Shown piece after piece: positions 8,138-17,932 of a DNA stretch of 56,080 nt. Each line of letters begins with the position of its first letter. Position 1 is the first letter of the stretch. The DNA is from Actinomycetota bacterium. Lineage in GTDB: Bacteria > Actinomycetota > Geothermincolia > Geothermincolales > RBG-13-55-18. The stretch spans positions 1 to 56,080 of the forward strand of contig JAFGDU010000023.1 in assembly GCA_016931915.1 (NCBI GenBank), in the 5' to 3' direction. The notes beneath the pieces were generated by a model. It saw nothing but the letters and a program-made list of their open reading frames with translations, was not told the origin of the DNA and did no database searches. A program made the translations under genes and the position numbers.

Positions 8138-8736
8138 AGCTCTCTCGCTCCATGCTTGATCGAACTGATGGTCACCTTGCCGTTGGAGATATCAAAACGC
8201 ATGGTCCTGCCGTAGCTCCCACCCGTATCCTCGGCAACGAGCTGGATCTTCAGTTCCTGCAGGACAGCCTTGGCCGCCTCGATGTTGCGCTCCCCAATCT
8301 GCATGCCCAGACAGGGCCCGGGAATGTTACGAGGATTCGTTGCGCCCGGAATCGTAAACATGCAGGCCCCGCCAGCGATCCTTGCCTTTATGTCCCGCCG
8401 CTTGGAGCCAAGCCTCTCCATCTCGTCGACCATGGCCCTGATAGAGGTATCCGCGAATTTTCCCGGGTTACTCTTCTTGCTCATGGACTTCGAGTCGGGA
8501 AGCATGATATGAGCCAGCCCTCCTATATTGCGCCTATCGTCATAGAGGGCCACTCCAACGCAGCTACCCAGTCCATAGCTGGCGAGGGTGTGCGGATTGT
8601 GCGTCACGAAATATTCCGCTACTCCTACGTTCACGATTTCCGTCGACACCGATGGTTCTCCCTTTGGCTTCTCCTCGCTATCTCGAGAGCCCCCTGCTCC
8701 TCCGAGCAGAATGGAAGGGCTACGATCTCGTTCCAT
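8134..8736 (-). CDS. cheD: Chemoreceptor glutamine deamidase CheD
   Basis: Deamidates specific glutamines on chemoreceptors and binds CheC, stimulating its CheY-P phosphatase activity. Family marks are GLGSCVGVALYD with catalytic C59, the LAHIMLP block with H76, and ARIAGGACMF. The protein is 200 residues from ATG 8736, which has GGAG 10 nt upstream. A GTG at 8649, with AAGGGAG ahead of it, would give 171 residues, closer to the usual length of about 160. The start is therefore open between these two. It lies between cheC and the Asp23 gene in the operon. Confidence 0.93.
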   Translation of the reverse strand: MERDRSPSILLGGAGGSRDSEEKPKGEPSVSTEIVNVGVAEYFVTHNPHTLASYGLGSCVGVALYDDRRNIGGLAHIMLPDSKSMSKKSNPGKFADTSIRAMVDEMERLGSKRRDIKARIAGGACMFTIPGATNPRNIPGPCLGMQIGERNIEAAKAVLQELKIQLVAEDTGGSYGRTMRFDISNGKVTISSIKHGAREL

Positions 8737-8787
8737 TGAGCATGTTCTCCGTTACCACTCCCGCTATACGCTCTCGCCATCCGTCAA

Positions 8788-9396
8788 TCACTGTACTCCC
8801 AGCCTTCCCAGTATTATGTCCAGGGACCCCAGGTCCGGGAAAAGTATCAGGTGCCCCCTGATCACGTGCTCCATGATGTCGAACTCCGTTTCGATCACCA
8901 GCACGTAATCCTCGGACTGGCTTATCTCCACCAGTATGAAATCGATTATCGCCCCGGCCATGTCCATGGCAAAGCCGGGAACGGAGGGGCGCAGCAGTAT
9001 CGCGGTCATCTGAGAGAGCGCGTTGAGGTAGGAGCCCGCCAGGATGCTCCCCGTCTCCTGCAGGGCGGACTGCTCGACGGTGGTCAGTTCACCTTCGCTT
9101 TCTCCGGTCACCATCAAGTGAGCCAGCTCATTGGCGCTGGTCTCAGCCAGCAGGAGCAGCATGCTGCCCGAAGCGTCGCCGCTGATGTGAAGGTAGATGC
9201 CGACCACGGGGGTCTCTGCCCCTCCGACGAGATCGGAGACCTTGACCAGGGGCACCAGCGAAGCCCTGGGTACGCTCAGCAAAACCTTCTTATCCACCAT
9301 GGTGGAAAGGGCCACGGCGGCATTACCCGAGCCTATATTGCCCACCTCCCTGAGCGCATCAAGCTGCAAGGGGGTAAGCCCTTTCCTCTCTGCCAT
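8788..9396 (-). CDS. cheC: CheY-P phosphatase CheC
   Basis: Removes phosphate from CheY-P. The fold is two pseudo-symmetric halves, each with a D/S-x3-E-x2-N-x22-P motif. The first half is complete (DALREVGNIGSGNA, then Pro 22 residues later). The second reads SALQETGSILAGSYLNAL, with Ser where Asn is expected but Pro at the right distance, so probably only one site is fully active. I start at ATG 9396 (MAERKGLTP), which has AAAGGAGGA just upstream; a second ATG sits one codon earlier at 9399. An upstream extension in frame is open but lacks support. It pairs functionally with CheD, the next gene. Confidence 0.92.
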   Translation of the reverse strand: MAERKGLTPLQLDALREVGNIGSGNAAVALSTMVDKKVLLSVPRASLVPLVKVSDLVGGAETPVVGIYLHISGDASGSMLLLLAETSANELAHLMVTGESEGELTTVEQSALQETGSILAGSYLNALSQMTAILLRPSVPGFAMDMAGAIIDFILVEISQSEDYVLVIETEFDIMEHVIRGHLILFPDLGSLDIILGRLGVQ

Positions 9397-9436
9397 CATT
9401 CCTCCTTTCGGGGGTTGCTCAACCTCCAAATCCCTA

Positions 9437-11635
9437 TCAGGATAACAGAGTCGGGATGTCCAGTATAAGCGCGACTTCTCCCGTTCCCAGTATAGTCGCA
9501 CCACCAAAGCCTTTAATCCGCTTCAGAAACCGATCCAGGGTAGTGATCACGATCTCCTGTTGTCCCATGAGCTCATCAACGGCGATGGCCACACACTTCT
9601 GGGCTACCTCCACCACCACCACCGGGAAGCTCCCCTGCCCGTTTTCGCCCGGCTGCCCGAGATATGTTCCCAAGCGCATGAGGGGCAGCGTCTCGTCGCG
9701 CAGAAAGATCACCTCCTGGTTGGAGACGGATTTCACCTCGTGGGTGGAGATCACTGCCGTCTCGGCAACAACGCCCAGCGGTATTGCATATATCTCGTTG
9801 TGTATTTTTACCAGCAACGCCTGGATAATCGCCAGCGTCAGGGGCAATTTCAAGGCAAAAGTGGTCCCCTCGCCCTTGATGCTCTCCATGATCAGCATCC
9901 CGCCCAGCGACTCCACCTTGTTCTTCACCACGTCAAGCCCAACGCCCCTTCCCGAGACACCGCTTACCTCCTCGGCGGACGAGAATCCCGGCATGGCCAT
10001 AAAGCGCAGGGTATCTTCCGGGCTCAGCGCCCTTGTTTCCTCGCTCGAGATCAGACCATTTCTTTGCGCGATCTCCAAGATCTTCTGCGCGTCGACGCCC
10101 TTCCCGTCATCGCTCACCTCTATGGATACATAATTCCGGTCTCGCCGCGCTACGAGTTTTATGCTGCCTCGCCTGGGTTTTCCCTTTGCCTCGCGCTCCT
10201 CTGGGGTGTCTATGCCGTGATCCACGGCGTTGCGCAACAGGTGCATAAGGGGATCGCTTATCTCATCCAGGATCGTGCGGTCCAACTCGATGTCCTTGCC
10301 CTCGATGGAGAAATCGACTTCCTTGTCCCGGCTCTTTGCCAGGTCACGCACCATGCGCGGGAAGCGGTTAAAGATGTGCTCTACCGGCACCATGCGGGTT
10401 TTCATCACCTCGTCCTGCAGGTCCGCGGTCAGGCGGGCCGTTTGCGCCAGGGCTTCCTTCAATTCCGTGATATTCATGGAGGACGCGATCTCCTGCAGCC
10501 TGGTGCGGTTTATAACCAGCTCGCCGATGAGGTTCATCAGATTGTCAAGGCGGGATATATTCACGCGCACGCTCTGGGTGCGCACGGGGGCTGCCGCCAT
10601 ACCCGCGGTTTCCATTGCCCGCTCGTCGGCGATCTCCTCTTTTTCCGGTTCTTCCTCGATAATCCCTGCTTCGGCTTCTTCCTCTACGACCACCTCCACG
10701 CCCTCGGCACGCAGGACCTCGACCTCGAACACCTCGGCTATGGTGAGCAAGGCCTTGCGCACTGTCTCCAGGCTCTCTCTCGTGGCCACTACGACTTCAA
10801 AGGAGCGGTCGAATTTCTCGTCCTCCAGATCCTCAACGGAAGGGCGCGAGTTGATTACCTGGCCTAACTGCGCCAGTTTCTTGAAGATCATGAAAACCCT
10901 GACCGACTTGAGGACACAGTCTCTATCCAGGGTTATCAGTAATTTCCAGATCTTCTCACCAGCGCCTTCCTCGAGCTCGGCCTCCACCATCTCCACTTGC
11001 GGGGTTTCCGCCTCCCCCTCGACATCCGGAGCTGGTTCTTCTTTTTCTTCCGCCGGCTCTCCGGGGGCTTCCTTTTCCGCCTCCCCCTCCTCCTTCACGC
11101 TCTTTTCTCCCGGCTTCTTTTTCTCCTCGCCAGCCTCCTCCGCTTCCTTTTCAGGCTCCTTTTTCGGTTGGGGCTTGGGTTTTTTCCTCCTCATCTTCGA
11201 CTTGGCCGGTTTCTTAGCGGATGACTCCAGCCCCATTACAACGCCCTTTTCCGCTCCGTAGACAGTCCGCAAAGCCTCGATAAGCGGCCTGGTATCCAGG
11301 GCCTTGGTACTATCAGCCGAGATTTGCGAGACAATGGCTCCAAGCATGTCGAAACAGCTGAAGAGGAGGTCCACGATGCCCGTGCTCACCTCTATGTCGC
11401 CGCTGCGCAAACCGTCCAAAACGTTTTCCATCTCATGGGACAGCTCCGTCAGCTGATCGAAGCCCATCGTAGCCGACATCCCCTTCAGGGTATGGGCCGA
11501 GCGGAAGATCTCGGTAAGCACGTCCGGGTTTCCCGGGTCCTTTTCCAGGTCCAGCATAGACTGGTTCAGGGCTTCCAGGTGTTCCTGGGCTTCACTGATA
11601 AAGAGCTCTTTATATTGAGAGATGTCCATGTCCAT
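9437..11635 (-). CDS. cheA: Chemotaxis histidine kinase CheA
   Basis: Central kinase of the chemotaxis array, 732 residues. P1 (Hpt) has the phospho-acceptor H48 in FRSAHTLKGMSA. A long Lys/Glu/Pro-rich linker (about residues 140-225) precedes a P2-like CheY-binding domain (about 228-310). P3 dimerisation (LDNLMNLIGELVINRTRL), P4 ATPase (LRNAVDHGID, SDDGKGVD, GRGVGLDVVKN) and the CheW-like P5 domain follow. All key residues are present. The start ATG is preceded by a GGAG site. It sits between cheB and cheC, separated by about 40 nt on each side. Confidence 0.97.
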   Translation of the reverse strand: MDMDISQYKELFISEAQEHLEALNQSMLDLEKDPGNPDVLTEIFRSAHTLKGMSATMGFDQLTELSHEMENVLDGLRSGDIEVSTGIVDLLFSCFDMLGAIVSQISADSTKALDTRPLIEALRTVYGAEKGVVMGLESSAKKPAKSKMRRKKPKPQPKKEPEKEAEEAGEEKKKPGEKSVKEEGEAEKEAPGEPAEEKEEPAPDVEGEAETPQVEMVEAELEEGAGEKIWKLLITLDRDCVLKSVRVFMIFKKLAQLGQVINSRPSVEDLEDEKFDRSFEVVVATRESLETVRKALLTIAEVFEVEVLRAEGVEVVVEEEAEAGIIEEEPEKEEIADERAMETAGMAAAPVRTQSVRVNISRLDNLMNLIGELVINRTRLQEIASSMNITELKEALAQTARLTADLQDEVMKTRMVPVEHIFNRFPRMVRDLAKSRDKEVDFSIEGKDIELDRTILDEISDPLMHLLRNAVDHGIDTPEEREAKGKPRRGSIKLVARRDRNYVSIEVSDDGKGVDAQKILEIAQRNGLISSEETRALSPEDTLRFMAMPGFSSAEEVSGVSGRGVGLDVVKNKVESLGGMLIMESIKGEGTTFALKLPLTLAIIQALLVKIHNEIYAIPLGVVAETAVISTHEVKSVSNQEVIFLRDETLPLMRLGTYLGQPGENGQGSFPVVVVEVAQKCVAIAVDELMGQQEIVITTLDRFLKRIKGFGGATILGTGEVALILDIPTLLS

Positions 11636-11675
11636 TATGTGGCATCTCCTTCTGGCGATATCATGTCAAAAGTCA

Positions 11676-12728
11676 CTACAGCAGCTCCATGACCTTGTCC
11701 GGGATCATATCCAGGGCAACCACATGATCCACGCAGCCCCTCTCGATGGCAACCTTGGGCATGCCGAACACCAGGCACGTCTCTTCGTTTTGTGCAATCG
11801 TGCTTCCCTTGCTCTTCTTTATCTTTTCCATGCCGCTCGCGCCGTCCCCACCCATCCCGGTCATGATCACGCCCACGGAATCCGGTCCGTATACTTCCGC
11901 AGCGGTGACCATGGTCGAATCAATGCGTGGGGATGCGCCCACGCGGTTCTGCGAATCCAACAGCTCCACCCTGCTCGATCCGCGATTGTCCGAGGTCACT
12001 ACAAGGTCCTTGCCGCCGGGAGCTACGAGCACCCGACCGACCCTGAGCTCCTCGTCCTCCTCGGCCTCCTTCACGCTCAATGCACACAGGTTGTTCAATC
12101 TACCGGCAAAAGACCGCGTGAATACGCCGGGCATGTGTTGGACCAGGATGATGGCGGCCGGCGTGTCTGCCGGAAAACGTGGCATTATCTCCGCCAGGGC
12201 CTTTGGTCCACCTGCGGAAGACCCGATCACCACCAGCTTTCCAAGCTTGCTTCCCGCCCGAACGCCCCTGGACAATACCGGCTTTTTTCTTGCCTTACTT
12301 TTTACCCCGCCCCGCAAGATATGGGAACGTGCCTGCGCGGCGGTTTTAATCTTCAGCACTACTTCCTCGCGTACTTCTTTCACCGCCGACGGATAATGGG
12401 ACGGCTTGGTGATGAAATCAACGGCTCCCAACTCCAGGGCTTTCAAGGTAGCGGTGGCGCCCTTTTGAGCGATTGCGCTAAGCATTACCACCGGCAAGGG
12501 ATGCTTGCGCATAATGTATTCCAGCGCGGTGAGGCCATCCATCTCAGGCATGTTGATATCCATGGTCACCACGTCGGGATCAAGCTCCGCTATGGATCGT
12601 ATGGCCTCTACGCCGTTGCTGGCCGTCCCTACCACTTCCATGTCGGGATTTCCAGAGATGACATCCCTCAGGAGTTTGCGTACCAGAGCGGAGTCGTCGA
12701 CAATCAGCACCCGGATTTTATGGGGCAA
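11676..12728 (-). CDS. cheB: Chemotaxis methylesterase/deamidase CheB
   Basis: Demethylates chemoreceptor glutamates as part of adaptation. An N-terminal receiver domain (DDS acid pocket, phospho-site in VTMDINMPEMDG) is joined to a CheB catalytic domain. The catalytic domain has the Ser motif IGSSAGGPKAL, the His motif LVQHMPGVFT and the Asp motif MTGMGGDGASGM. The TTG at 12728 is the best start, because AGGAGGTGA lies 5-6 nt upstream; a GTG at 12737 would place the start inside that ribosome site. The product is about 350 residues, normal for the family. The neighbours are cheY upstream and cheA downstream. Confidence 0.96.
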   Translation of the reverse strand: MPHKIRVLIVDDSALVRKLLRDVISGNPDMEVVGTASNGVEAIRSIAELDPDVVTMDINMPEMDGLTALEYIMRKHPLPVVMLSAIAQKGATATLKALELGAVDFITKPSHYPSAVKEVREEVVLKIKTAAQARSHILRGGVKSKARKKPVLSRGVRAGSKLGKLVVIGSSAGGPKALAEIMPRFPADTPAAIILVQHMPGVFTRSFAGRLNNLCALSVKEAEEDEELRVGRVLVAPGGKDLVVTSDNRGSSRVELLDSQNRVGASPRIDSTMVTAAEVYGPDSVGVIMTGMGGDGASGMEKIKKSKGSTIAQNEETCLVFGMPKVAIERGCVDHVVALDMIPDKVMELL

Positions 12729-12764
12729 CAGGTTCACCTCCTCCCCGCTAGGGGGAGACCCACC

Positions 12765-13130
12765 TTATTCTTTGAGGGCCTTCTCCACTGCCTCAATGAC
12801 TTTTGAGGGCTGGAAAGGCTTGATTATGAAGTCCTTCGCCCCTGCCTCCAGGGCTTCTACCACCAGAGGCTGCTGCCCCATCGCGCTACACATCAGGATC
12901 TTGGCATCGGGGTCTATCTTCATGATCTGCTTGACCGCCTCGATGCCGTCCATTTCCGGCATAACGATATCCATGGTCACCAAGTCCGGCCTCATCTCTT
13001 TGAAACGGTCAACCGCTTCAACGCCGTTCTCGGCCTCGCCAACCACCTCAAAGCCGTCCTTGGACAGGATGTCCCTGATCATCATGCGCATGAAGAGGGC
13101 GTCGTCGACGATCAGCACGGTCGGCGCCAT
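12765..13130 (-). CDS. cheY: Chemotaxis response regulator CheY
   Basis: A 121-residue single-domain receiver that carries the signal from CheA to the motor. It has the acidic pair in VDDALFM, phospho-site Asp in VTMDIVMPEMDG, the Ser switch in MCSAMG and the conserved Lys in FIIKPF. The ATG is preceded by AAAGGAGGAAAGG. The sequence MCSAMGQQ is typical of CheY proteins in CheC/CheD systems. It lies between cheW and cheB. Confidence 0.95.
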   Translation of the reverse strand: MAPTVLIVDDALFMRMMIRDILSKDGFEVVGEAENGVEAVDRFKEMRPDLVTMDIVMPEMDGIEAVKQIMKIDPDAKILMCSAMGQQPLVVEALEAGAKDFIIKPFQPSKVIEAVEKALKE

Positions 13131-13179
13131 CCTTTCCTCCTTTCCTTGTCTTCCTTGAAAGACTTACAGCATTGTCGCC

Positions 13180-13647
13180 TTAAAAACCAAGACCCGCCAT
13201 CTCTTCCAGCGAGAGCACCTTGGTGAGATCCAGCAGGATTATCAGCCGGTTATCCTTTTTCACTACTCCCTCCAGGAATGCCGAAGAGATATCCGTAGCG
13301 AGGGTCGGGCTCGGCTCCACCGATTCCGCGTCTACGCGCAGTACTTCTGACACCGAGTCCACGATCATGCCTACCTTGATATCTTCCGCTTCCACTACGA
13401 TGATCCGCGTATCACCGCTTCTCTCCCCCGCCTCCAGATTGAGCCGTTTAGCCAGCTCGACAACGGCAATGATCTGGCCACGCAGGTTGATTATGCCTTC
13501 GACGAAGTGCGGGCTCTTGGGCATGCGTGTTATCTCTTCCATGCGCATGATCTCCCGCACCTGGGTTACTTCCACCGCGAATTCCTCACGACCCAAGCTG
13601 AAGACTACCAGCTGCATTTCCTCCGCTGTCTTTGCATCTTCCGCCAT
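13180..13647 (-). CDS. cheW: Chemotaxis coupling protein CheW
   Basis: SH3-like adaptor joining receptors to CheA. The 155-residue product from ATG 13647 (MAEDAKTAEEMQLVVF) has the CheW core, including EEFAVEVTQVREIMRM, the motif INLRGQIIAVVELAKRL and the C-terminal LIILLDLTKVL. The ATG has AGGAAAGGATC upstream. An extension to 13677 is open but unsupported. It sits directly downstream of the two receptor genes. Confidence 0.95.
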   Translation of the reverse strand: MAEDAKTAEEMQLVVFSLGREEFAVEVTQVREIMRMEEITRMPKSPHFVEGIINLRGQIIAVVELAKRLNLEAGERSGDTRIIVVEAEDIKVGMIVDSVSEVLRVDAESVEPSPTLATDISSAFLEGVVKKDNRLIILLDLTKVLSLEEMAGLGF

Positions 13648-13739
13648 GATCCTTTCCTCCCGAGCCGAAACGCTCACCCGATTGCCATAGTCTCAATATA
13701 TCCCAACTCTGACCAGCCCACAACGAAACCGATGCGCGG

Positions 13740-15038
13740 TCATATCTTGAACTCCTGTTGAATTATGCGCAGGCGATTAGCTATCTCGTCCAATTCCTGC
13801 GACGCTGCCGTTACCTCCTGCATTGCCGCGGTCTGTTCCTCGATGGAGGCCGACACCTCCTGGGTCGAGGCCGCGGACTCCTGCGATATGCCGGCGATGG
13901 AACTCATGACCTCCACCACCTTTCCGCTCTTCTCGGAGATCTGCTGTGTCGCCTCGTAGATGGCCGAAACCCTGTCGCCGATGCTGCGGGATGCGTCGTC
14001 GATCTCTCTCAGCATGAACTGGGCCTCAGCTACGACAAGGTTGCCCTCTTCGGCCTCCTGCGTACCGCCTTCCATTCCCTCGATGGTCTGATCTATGCCA
14101 CGCTGGATCTCCCTGACCAGGTTGGAGATCTGCGACGCGGCCTTGGCCGACCCTTCCGCCAGGGTTCTCACTTCACCCGCGACCACCGCAAAGCCGCGTC
14201 CCTGCTCCCCGGCCCTGGCGGCTTCGATGGCCGCGTTGAGGGCGAGGAGGTTGGTCTGGTCGGCGATGGAGGTTATGACATCCACGATGAGGCCGATCTG
14301 GGCGGAATGCTCTCCCAGCTCCCTGACGGCTGTTGCCGATGTATCCACGGTTTCCTTAATCTGCTGCATCTTCTGGGTGGCCCTCTGTACCGCGACCACC
14401 CCTTTCTCCACCGTTTCCTGGGCCTGGTTGCTGAACTGTTTTGCCTCCTGGCTCCGTTCCGCTGCGGTTCCGATCTCGTCCACGATCTCGTTTACCGTTC
14501 CCTGTGCCTGAATGATCGCGTGCACCTGCTCCTCGGAGCCGCGAGCCAGCTGCGATACCGTATTGGCCGTTTCCTGCGCCGTCTCGGTCGTCTCCCGCGA
14601 CACGCTGGACATCATATCGCTGGCGGAAGTGAGCTGGTCGGCCGTATCGGTCTGTTCCTTAATTATCTCCCGCATCGAACTCGAGAGCCCGTTCAAGGCT
14701 TCGGCGAAATCGCCGAGCAGGCCGCTTGACGACACCTCCGTATGAGCTGTGAAGTCCCTTTCGATCATTGCCCCAAGCGCCTTGTTGAGCTCCTTGAGGG
14801 GCCACAGGTATGACTTGGCGACATATATGACGGCGCCGACCATGGTGATCGTCACCACCACGAAACCAAAAACCAGGCCTACGAGGGCAGGGCTCCAGGA
14901 GAACTCCGCCGCCGCATAGGCAATACCGATACTGCCACCTAAACCCAGGGGATACGCAACGGCGGCAGCCGTGAGCAGGAAGCGGGAGAATTCGTTGGCG
15001 TCCTTCTGTCTCTCCTCATTTGTGCTATTGCTTACCAT
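13740..15038 (-). CDS. Methyl-accepting chemotaxis protein without a large sensor domain
   Basis: 432-residue chemoreceptor. Two membrane helices (about 20-45 and 49-73) are separated by only a few residues, so there is no extracytoplasmic ligand domain. A HAMP-like segment ([17 protein letters not shown]) follows, then methylation helices and the conserved hairpin tip ([20 protein letters not shown]) that contacts CheA and CheW. The signal must come from inside the cell, the membrane or a partner protein. It lies 14 nt downstream of a similar receptor gene. The signalling halves are alike, but the N-termini differ, so this is an old rather than a fresh duplication. Confidence 0.95.
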   Translation of the reverse strand: MVSNSTNEERQKDANEFSRFLLTAAAVAYPLGLGGSIGIAYAAAEFSWSPALVGLVFGFVVVTITMVGAVIYVAKSYLWPLKELNKALGAMIERDFTAHTEVSSSGLLGDFAEALNGLSSSMREIIKEQTDTADQLTSASDMMSSVSRETTETAQETANTVSQLARGSEEQVHAIIQAQGTVNEIVDEIGTAAERSQEAKQFSNQAQETVEKGVVAVQRATQKMQQIKETVDTSATAVRELGEHSAQIGLIVDVITSIADQTNLLALNAAIEAARAGEQGRGFAVVAGEVRTLAEGSAKAASQISNLVREIQRGIDQTIEGMEGGTQEAEEGNLVVAEAQFMLREIDDASRSIGDRVSAIYEATQQISEKSGKVVEVMSSIAGISQESAASTQEVSASIEEQTAAMQEVTAASQELDEIANRLRIIQQEFKI

Positions 15039-15052
15039 ACCCCAACCACCAT

Positions 15053-16435
15053 CTAGACCCTGAAGCCGCCGACAAGCTGGTTCATCTTCTCCGCCATGGC
15101 CGCCAGCTCTGCCGCCGCCGCCGCCATCTCCTGCATGGAGGCCGTCTGTTCCTCTACGGTCGCCGAAGCTTCCTCCGAGGAGGCCGCAGTCTCATCGGCT
15201 ATGCTCGCGATCTCGGTGATGGCCTTCAGGGCTTCCTCGTTGCCCATAACCTGCTCGCGCGTGGTATCGGCGATCTCGCTTGCGTAGCGAGAAGTGCTCT
15301 GGATGGAAATGGCGATCTCCTGCAGGGCCTTGCCGGCCTTCTCCACCACCTCCGTGCCGCCTTTCACCTGATCGATGGCCGAATCTATGCTCCCCCTCAT
15401 CTTGTTGACCCCGGCCTGAATCTCGCGAATGAGGTTCGATATCTGCTCCGCCGATTTGCGCGAGTTCTCCGCCAGGCTTCTGACCTCCTCCGCGACCACC
15501 GCAAATCCGCGCCCCTGCTCCCCGGCGCGCGCCGCCTCTATGGCCGCGTTGAGGGCGAGCAGGTTGGTCTGTTCTGAAACGCTGGTGATCACGTCCACGA
15601 TGATCCCGATCTGCATGAAGCGCTCTTCCAATCCCGTGCTCGCTTCCACGACGGTCTCTGCCGCACCCCGGATCACGTCCATGGCGCTTGCCGTATCCAC
15701 CGCCGCCTCGGCTCCCCTCTGAGCCGTCTCGATGGCCTCCATCGCAGCCTGGTTGGAGAGGTCGGCTTTTTCCGCCATTTCCTGCATGGAGGAACTCATC
15801 ATCTCCATGGTATGAGAAGTATCCAGTACGCGGCGGGCCTGCTCCTCGCCGCCCTTCGCGATATGAGATATGGTACTGGATATATCCTGGCTCGAGGCGT
15901 TCATCTGCTGGATGACGGCGGACATCTGTTCGGCGCTGTTGTTGAGCTCGCCGGCAATCTTGCCTATCTCCGCTATCGATCCGCGCAGTGCGCTGATCAT
16001 CACGTTGATGGAATCGGCCAGGCTCCCGAAGGTATGTCGATCGCTGACCACGATCTGGCGCGTCAGGTCTCCGTCCCCCGCAGCGACCTGCTGTACCTGC
16101 CAGTTCATTTCCTGCATGGTGCCGGATAGCCAGCGGAAGAAGAGCGCGATGGCCACGGCGGCGAGAACGCCTTCCAGGATCAGCAGGATGATGGCCGCGA
16201 CGAGTGCGCCGCCGAGGAGGCCGTCAGCCGAATCCAGGAGCTCCTTCTGTTCCTGGGCATCCGTAGTCGTTGCGGCATCTCCCGTCCGGGAGGACCCCAC
16301 GGCCAGAATCACCACGCTGATGATACCGAAAGCCAGAACGAGGACCAAGAAAATTATGGCCGCTCCATAGGCCAGGGTGCGCGCATTGAGCTTGTTCCCT
16401 GTTTCCAGTTCGCTCGTGTCAGCGCCGTTTTTCAT
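15053..16435 (-). CDS. Methyl-accepting chemotaxis protein without a large sensor domain
   Basis: 460-residue chemoreceptor. The first membrane helix is near residues 27-50 and the second near 77-100, with only about 25 residues between them, too few for a folded sensor. HAMP (about 100-155), adaptation helices and the tip [24 protein letters not shown] sequence (with SEQTNLL here) are intact. The C-terminus ends in GGFRV with no pentapeptide tether visible. The ATG follows GGTGGAGGGATAATC. This is the first receptor of the array operon after cheR, and its 309-nt upstream gap carries a strongly base-paired leader. Confidence 0.95.
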   Translation of the reverse strand: MKNGADTSELETGNKLNARTLAYGAAIIFLVLVLAFGIISVVILAVGSSRTGDAATTTDAQEQKELLDSADGLLGGALVAAIILLILEGVLAAVAIALFFRWLSGTMQEMNWQVQQVAAGDGDLTRQIVVSDRHTFGSLADSINVMISALRGSIAEIGKIAGELNNSAEQMSAVIQQMNASSQDISSTISHIAKGGEEQARRVLDTSHTMEMMSSSMQEMAEKADLSNQAAMEAIETAQRGAEAAVDTASAMDVIRGAAETVVEASTGLEERFMQIGIIVDVITSVSEQTNLLALNAAIEAARAGEQGRGFAVVAEEVRSLAENSRKSAEQISNLIREIQAGVNKMRGSIDSAIDQVKGGTEVVEKAGKALQEIAISIQSTSRYASEIADTTREQVMGNEEALKAITEIASIADETAASSEEASATVEEQTASMQEMAAAAAELAAMAEKMNQLVGGFRV

Positions 16436-16571
16436 TGATTATCCCTCCACCATCTCCAAACCGCCGCCTCTACGGCGGCTGTCCCTTTTCGCCTCTACGG
16501 ACATACTGCCGGAGCGATGAAACGCCTCCCTCAGGTTTTTCGGCACTATTTCATATTAGTTTTATCCCTGG

Positions 16572-16693
16572 AAGGCCGTTCTCCCTTCCCGCGGGCCTTT
16601 CGGGCCACTTTCTCCTTGCTTCGGAAGCGGCTCCCTTGTCGACCGTACCCACCATATTGTTTCGACTTTCCCGGTCGTCAGCTGAACGGCCTT
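16572..16693 (-). ncRNA. Candidate structured leader RNA upstream of the receptor genes
   Basis: Perfect 10-bp complementary arms, AAGGCCGTTC (16684-16693, minus strand) and GAACGGCCTT (16572-16581), enclose 102 nt. Inside are three further hairpins: CGACCG/CGGTCG (16640-16645 with 16672-16677), GCTT-CGG-AAGC (16618-16628) and GGCC/GGCC (16594-16606). Together they form a closed multi-branch junction, about 140 nt upstream of the receptor start on the same strand. It does not match the c-di-GMP-I consensus or another riboswitch I know. The rest of the gap (16436-16571) holds two copies of CGCCTCTACGG (plus strand) that form small hairpins. Confidence 0.45.
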
Positions 16694-16744
16694 TACCCAC
16701 AGACCCCAGCCACGCGTTACGCGCGGAAAGCTGGAGCGGAGCCC

Positions 16745-17638
16745 CTACTTTCTATCATCTCCAGAATCTTTACCCTTAAACGACTCCCCTTCCTTGCGAT
16801 ATACCCTCTCCCTCCTGGAATAAGGGACAAGCTCGCTTTCGTTGGCGCCGATGATCGCCTCGCTCTTGCCCAGGACCAGGAAGCCCCCCGGCCTCAAGCA
16901 GCGCCGGAAAATGTCCAGTATGCGATGTTGCTTTTCTCTCTCGAAATAGATAAGGACGTTGCGGCAGAGGATGAGATCGAGGTGGCGCAAGGGCGGTTTC
17001 TGCATGATATCCATGAGGAGATACCTCACCGGCCTCTTGACCGCCTCTCTTACCGCGTATCCTTCCCCCTCCCTGATGAAGTAGTCCTCGAGGATCATTC
17101 CGGGCATGACCTTTACCGTTTCGTATCTACCTTCCTTGGCCTTTTCCAGGGCCTTGTCGTCCAGGTCGGTGGCGGTGATGCGGAGCGCCCATGGCCCTGG
17201 GTCCTTATCTTTGCTCAGGGCCTCATTGAACAGAATGGAGAGGGAATACGGCTCCTCCCCCGTGGCACAGCCCGCGCTCCATGCACGCAGGCTGTAAATG
17301 CGCCCCTCTCTCTTGTATTCCACCAGTTGTGGTACGACCTTCCTGCGTATGGCGTCGAAAACGTCCTGGTCGCGGAAGAACTCGGTCACGTTTATGGTCA
17401 GGTCGTTGATGAGGCGCCTGCCTTCCTCCGAGTTCTGTTTGACGTAGGCGCGGTACTGCAGGTAATCGCTGCAGCCGGTGGCCCTCATGCGGACCCCGAT
17501 GCGCCTCTTGAGATAATTTGGCTTGTACTGCTTGAAGTTGAGGCCCACCTCGTCGTGGAGCAGCCTCAGCAGCAGTTCCAGGCCCGCTTCGCTGTTCCCC
17601 GTGGCCTCTCTGGTTTCCTGAAGGTTCTGACCGTTCAT
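16745..17638 (-). CDS. cheR: Chemoreceptor methyltransferase CheR
   Basis: S-adenosylmethionine-dependent methyltransferase that adds methyl groups to receptor glutamates; it is the counterpart of CheB. The 297-residue protein has the N-terminal alpha domain (LLRLLHDEVGLNF, YLKRRIGVRM), the characteristic NVTEFFRD, the SAM motif WSAGCATGEEPYSLSI and ILCRNVLIYF. The C-terminus is basic. It is the first gene of the chemotaxis set and is transcribed away from the aminotransferase gene. Confidence 0.96.
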   Translation of the reverse strand: MNGQNLQETREATGNSEAGLELLLRLLHDEVGLNFKQYKPNYLKRRIGVRMRATGCSDYLQYRAYVKQNSEEGRRLINDLTINVTEFFRDQDVFDAIRRKVVPQLVEYKREGRIYSLRAWSAGCATGEEPYSLSILFNEALSKDKDPGPWALRITATDLDDKALEKAKEGRYETVKVMPGMILEDYFIREGEGYAVREAVKRPVRYLLMDIMQKPPLRHLDLILCRNVLIYFEREKQHRILDIFRRCLRPGGFLVLGKSEAIIGANESELVPYSRRERVYRKEGESFKGKDSGDDRK

Positions 17639-17932
17639 GTGTTCCCCGCGGTTCCCTCAACACAAGAAACCCGCGGATCGCCTCCGGGCTACCGCGGCTT
17701 CCTGCGCTTTCGTCCCCTTTTGTCGTTTCCTTTACAGCACGCTAGATCTTCGATCCAGGGTTAACCCGCCTCCTATCACTGCAGTTATCGACCCTGCAAG
17801 GGCGTTTCTTAACTGTTGCGCCCCTTCCTCCGGCCTCCCTTGCCTATGCCGCCTTCGGACAATGATTTATACTACTTCTCATATATATATAGTGGAGGAA
17901 CAGGAGGCTCCCATAGCGAAGAGGTGTTTTGC
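17639..17932. other. Divergent intergenic region cheR / aminotransferase
   Basis: About 294 bp between divergently transcribed genes. It must hold both promoters. A TATACT (17868-17873) followed by an AT run and GTGGAGG lies 60 nt before the aminotransferase start, but no convincing -35 box sits at the right distance. I see no gene or RNA in it. Confidence 0.5.

Noticed and set aside
9560..10867. 435-codon plus-strand frame across cheA
   Set aside because: Complementary to cheA; His/Leu/Gln-rich product with no known family.
16436..16744. Cyclic di-GMP (GEMM-I) riboswitch before the receptor genes
   Set aside because: The conserved GEMM core and receptor-loop motifs are absent; only the general structured nature is supported.
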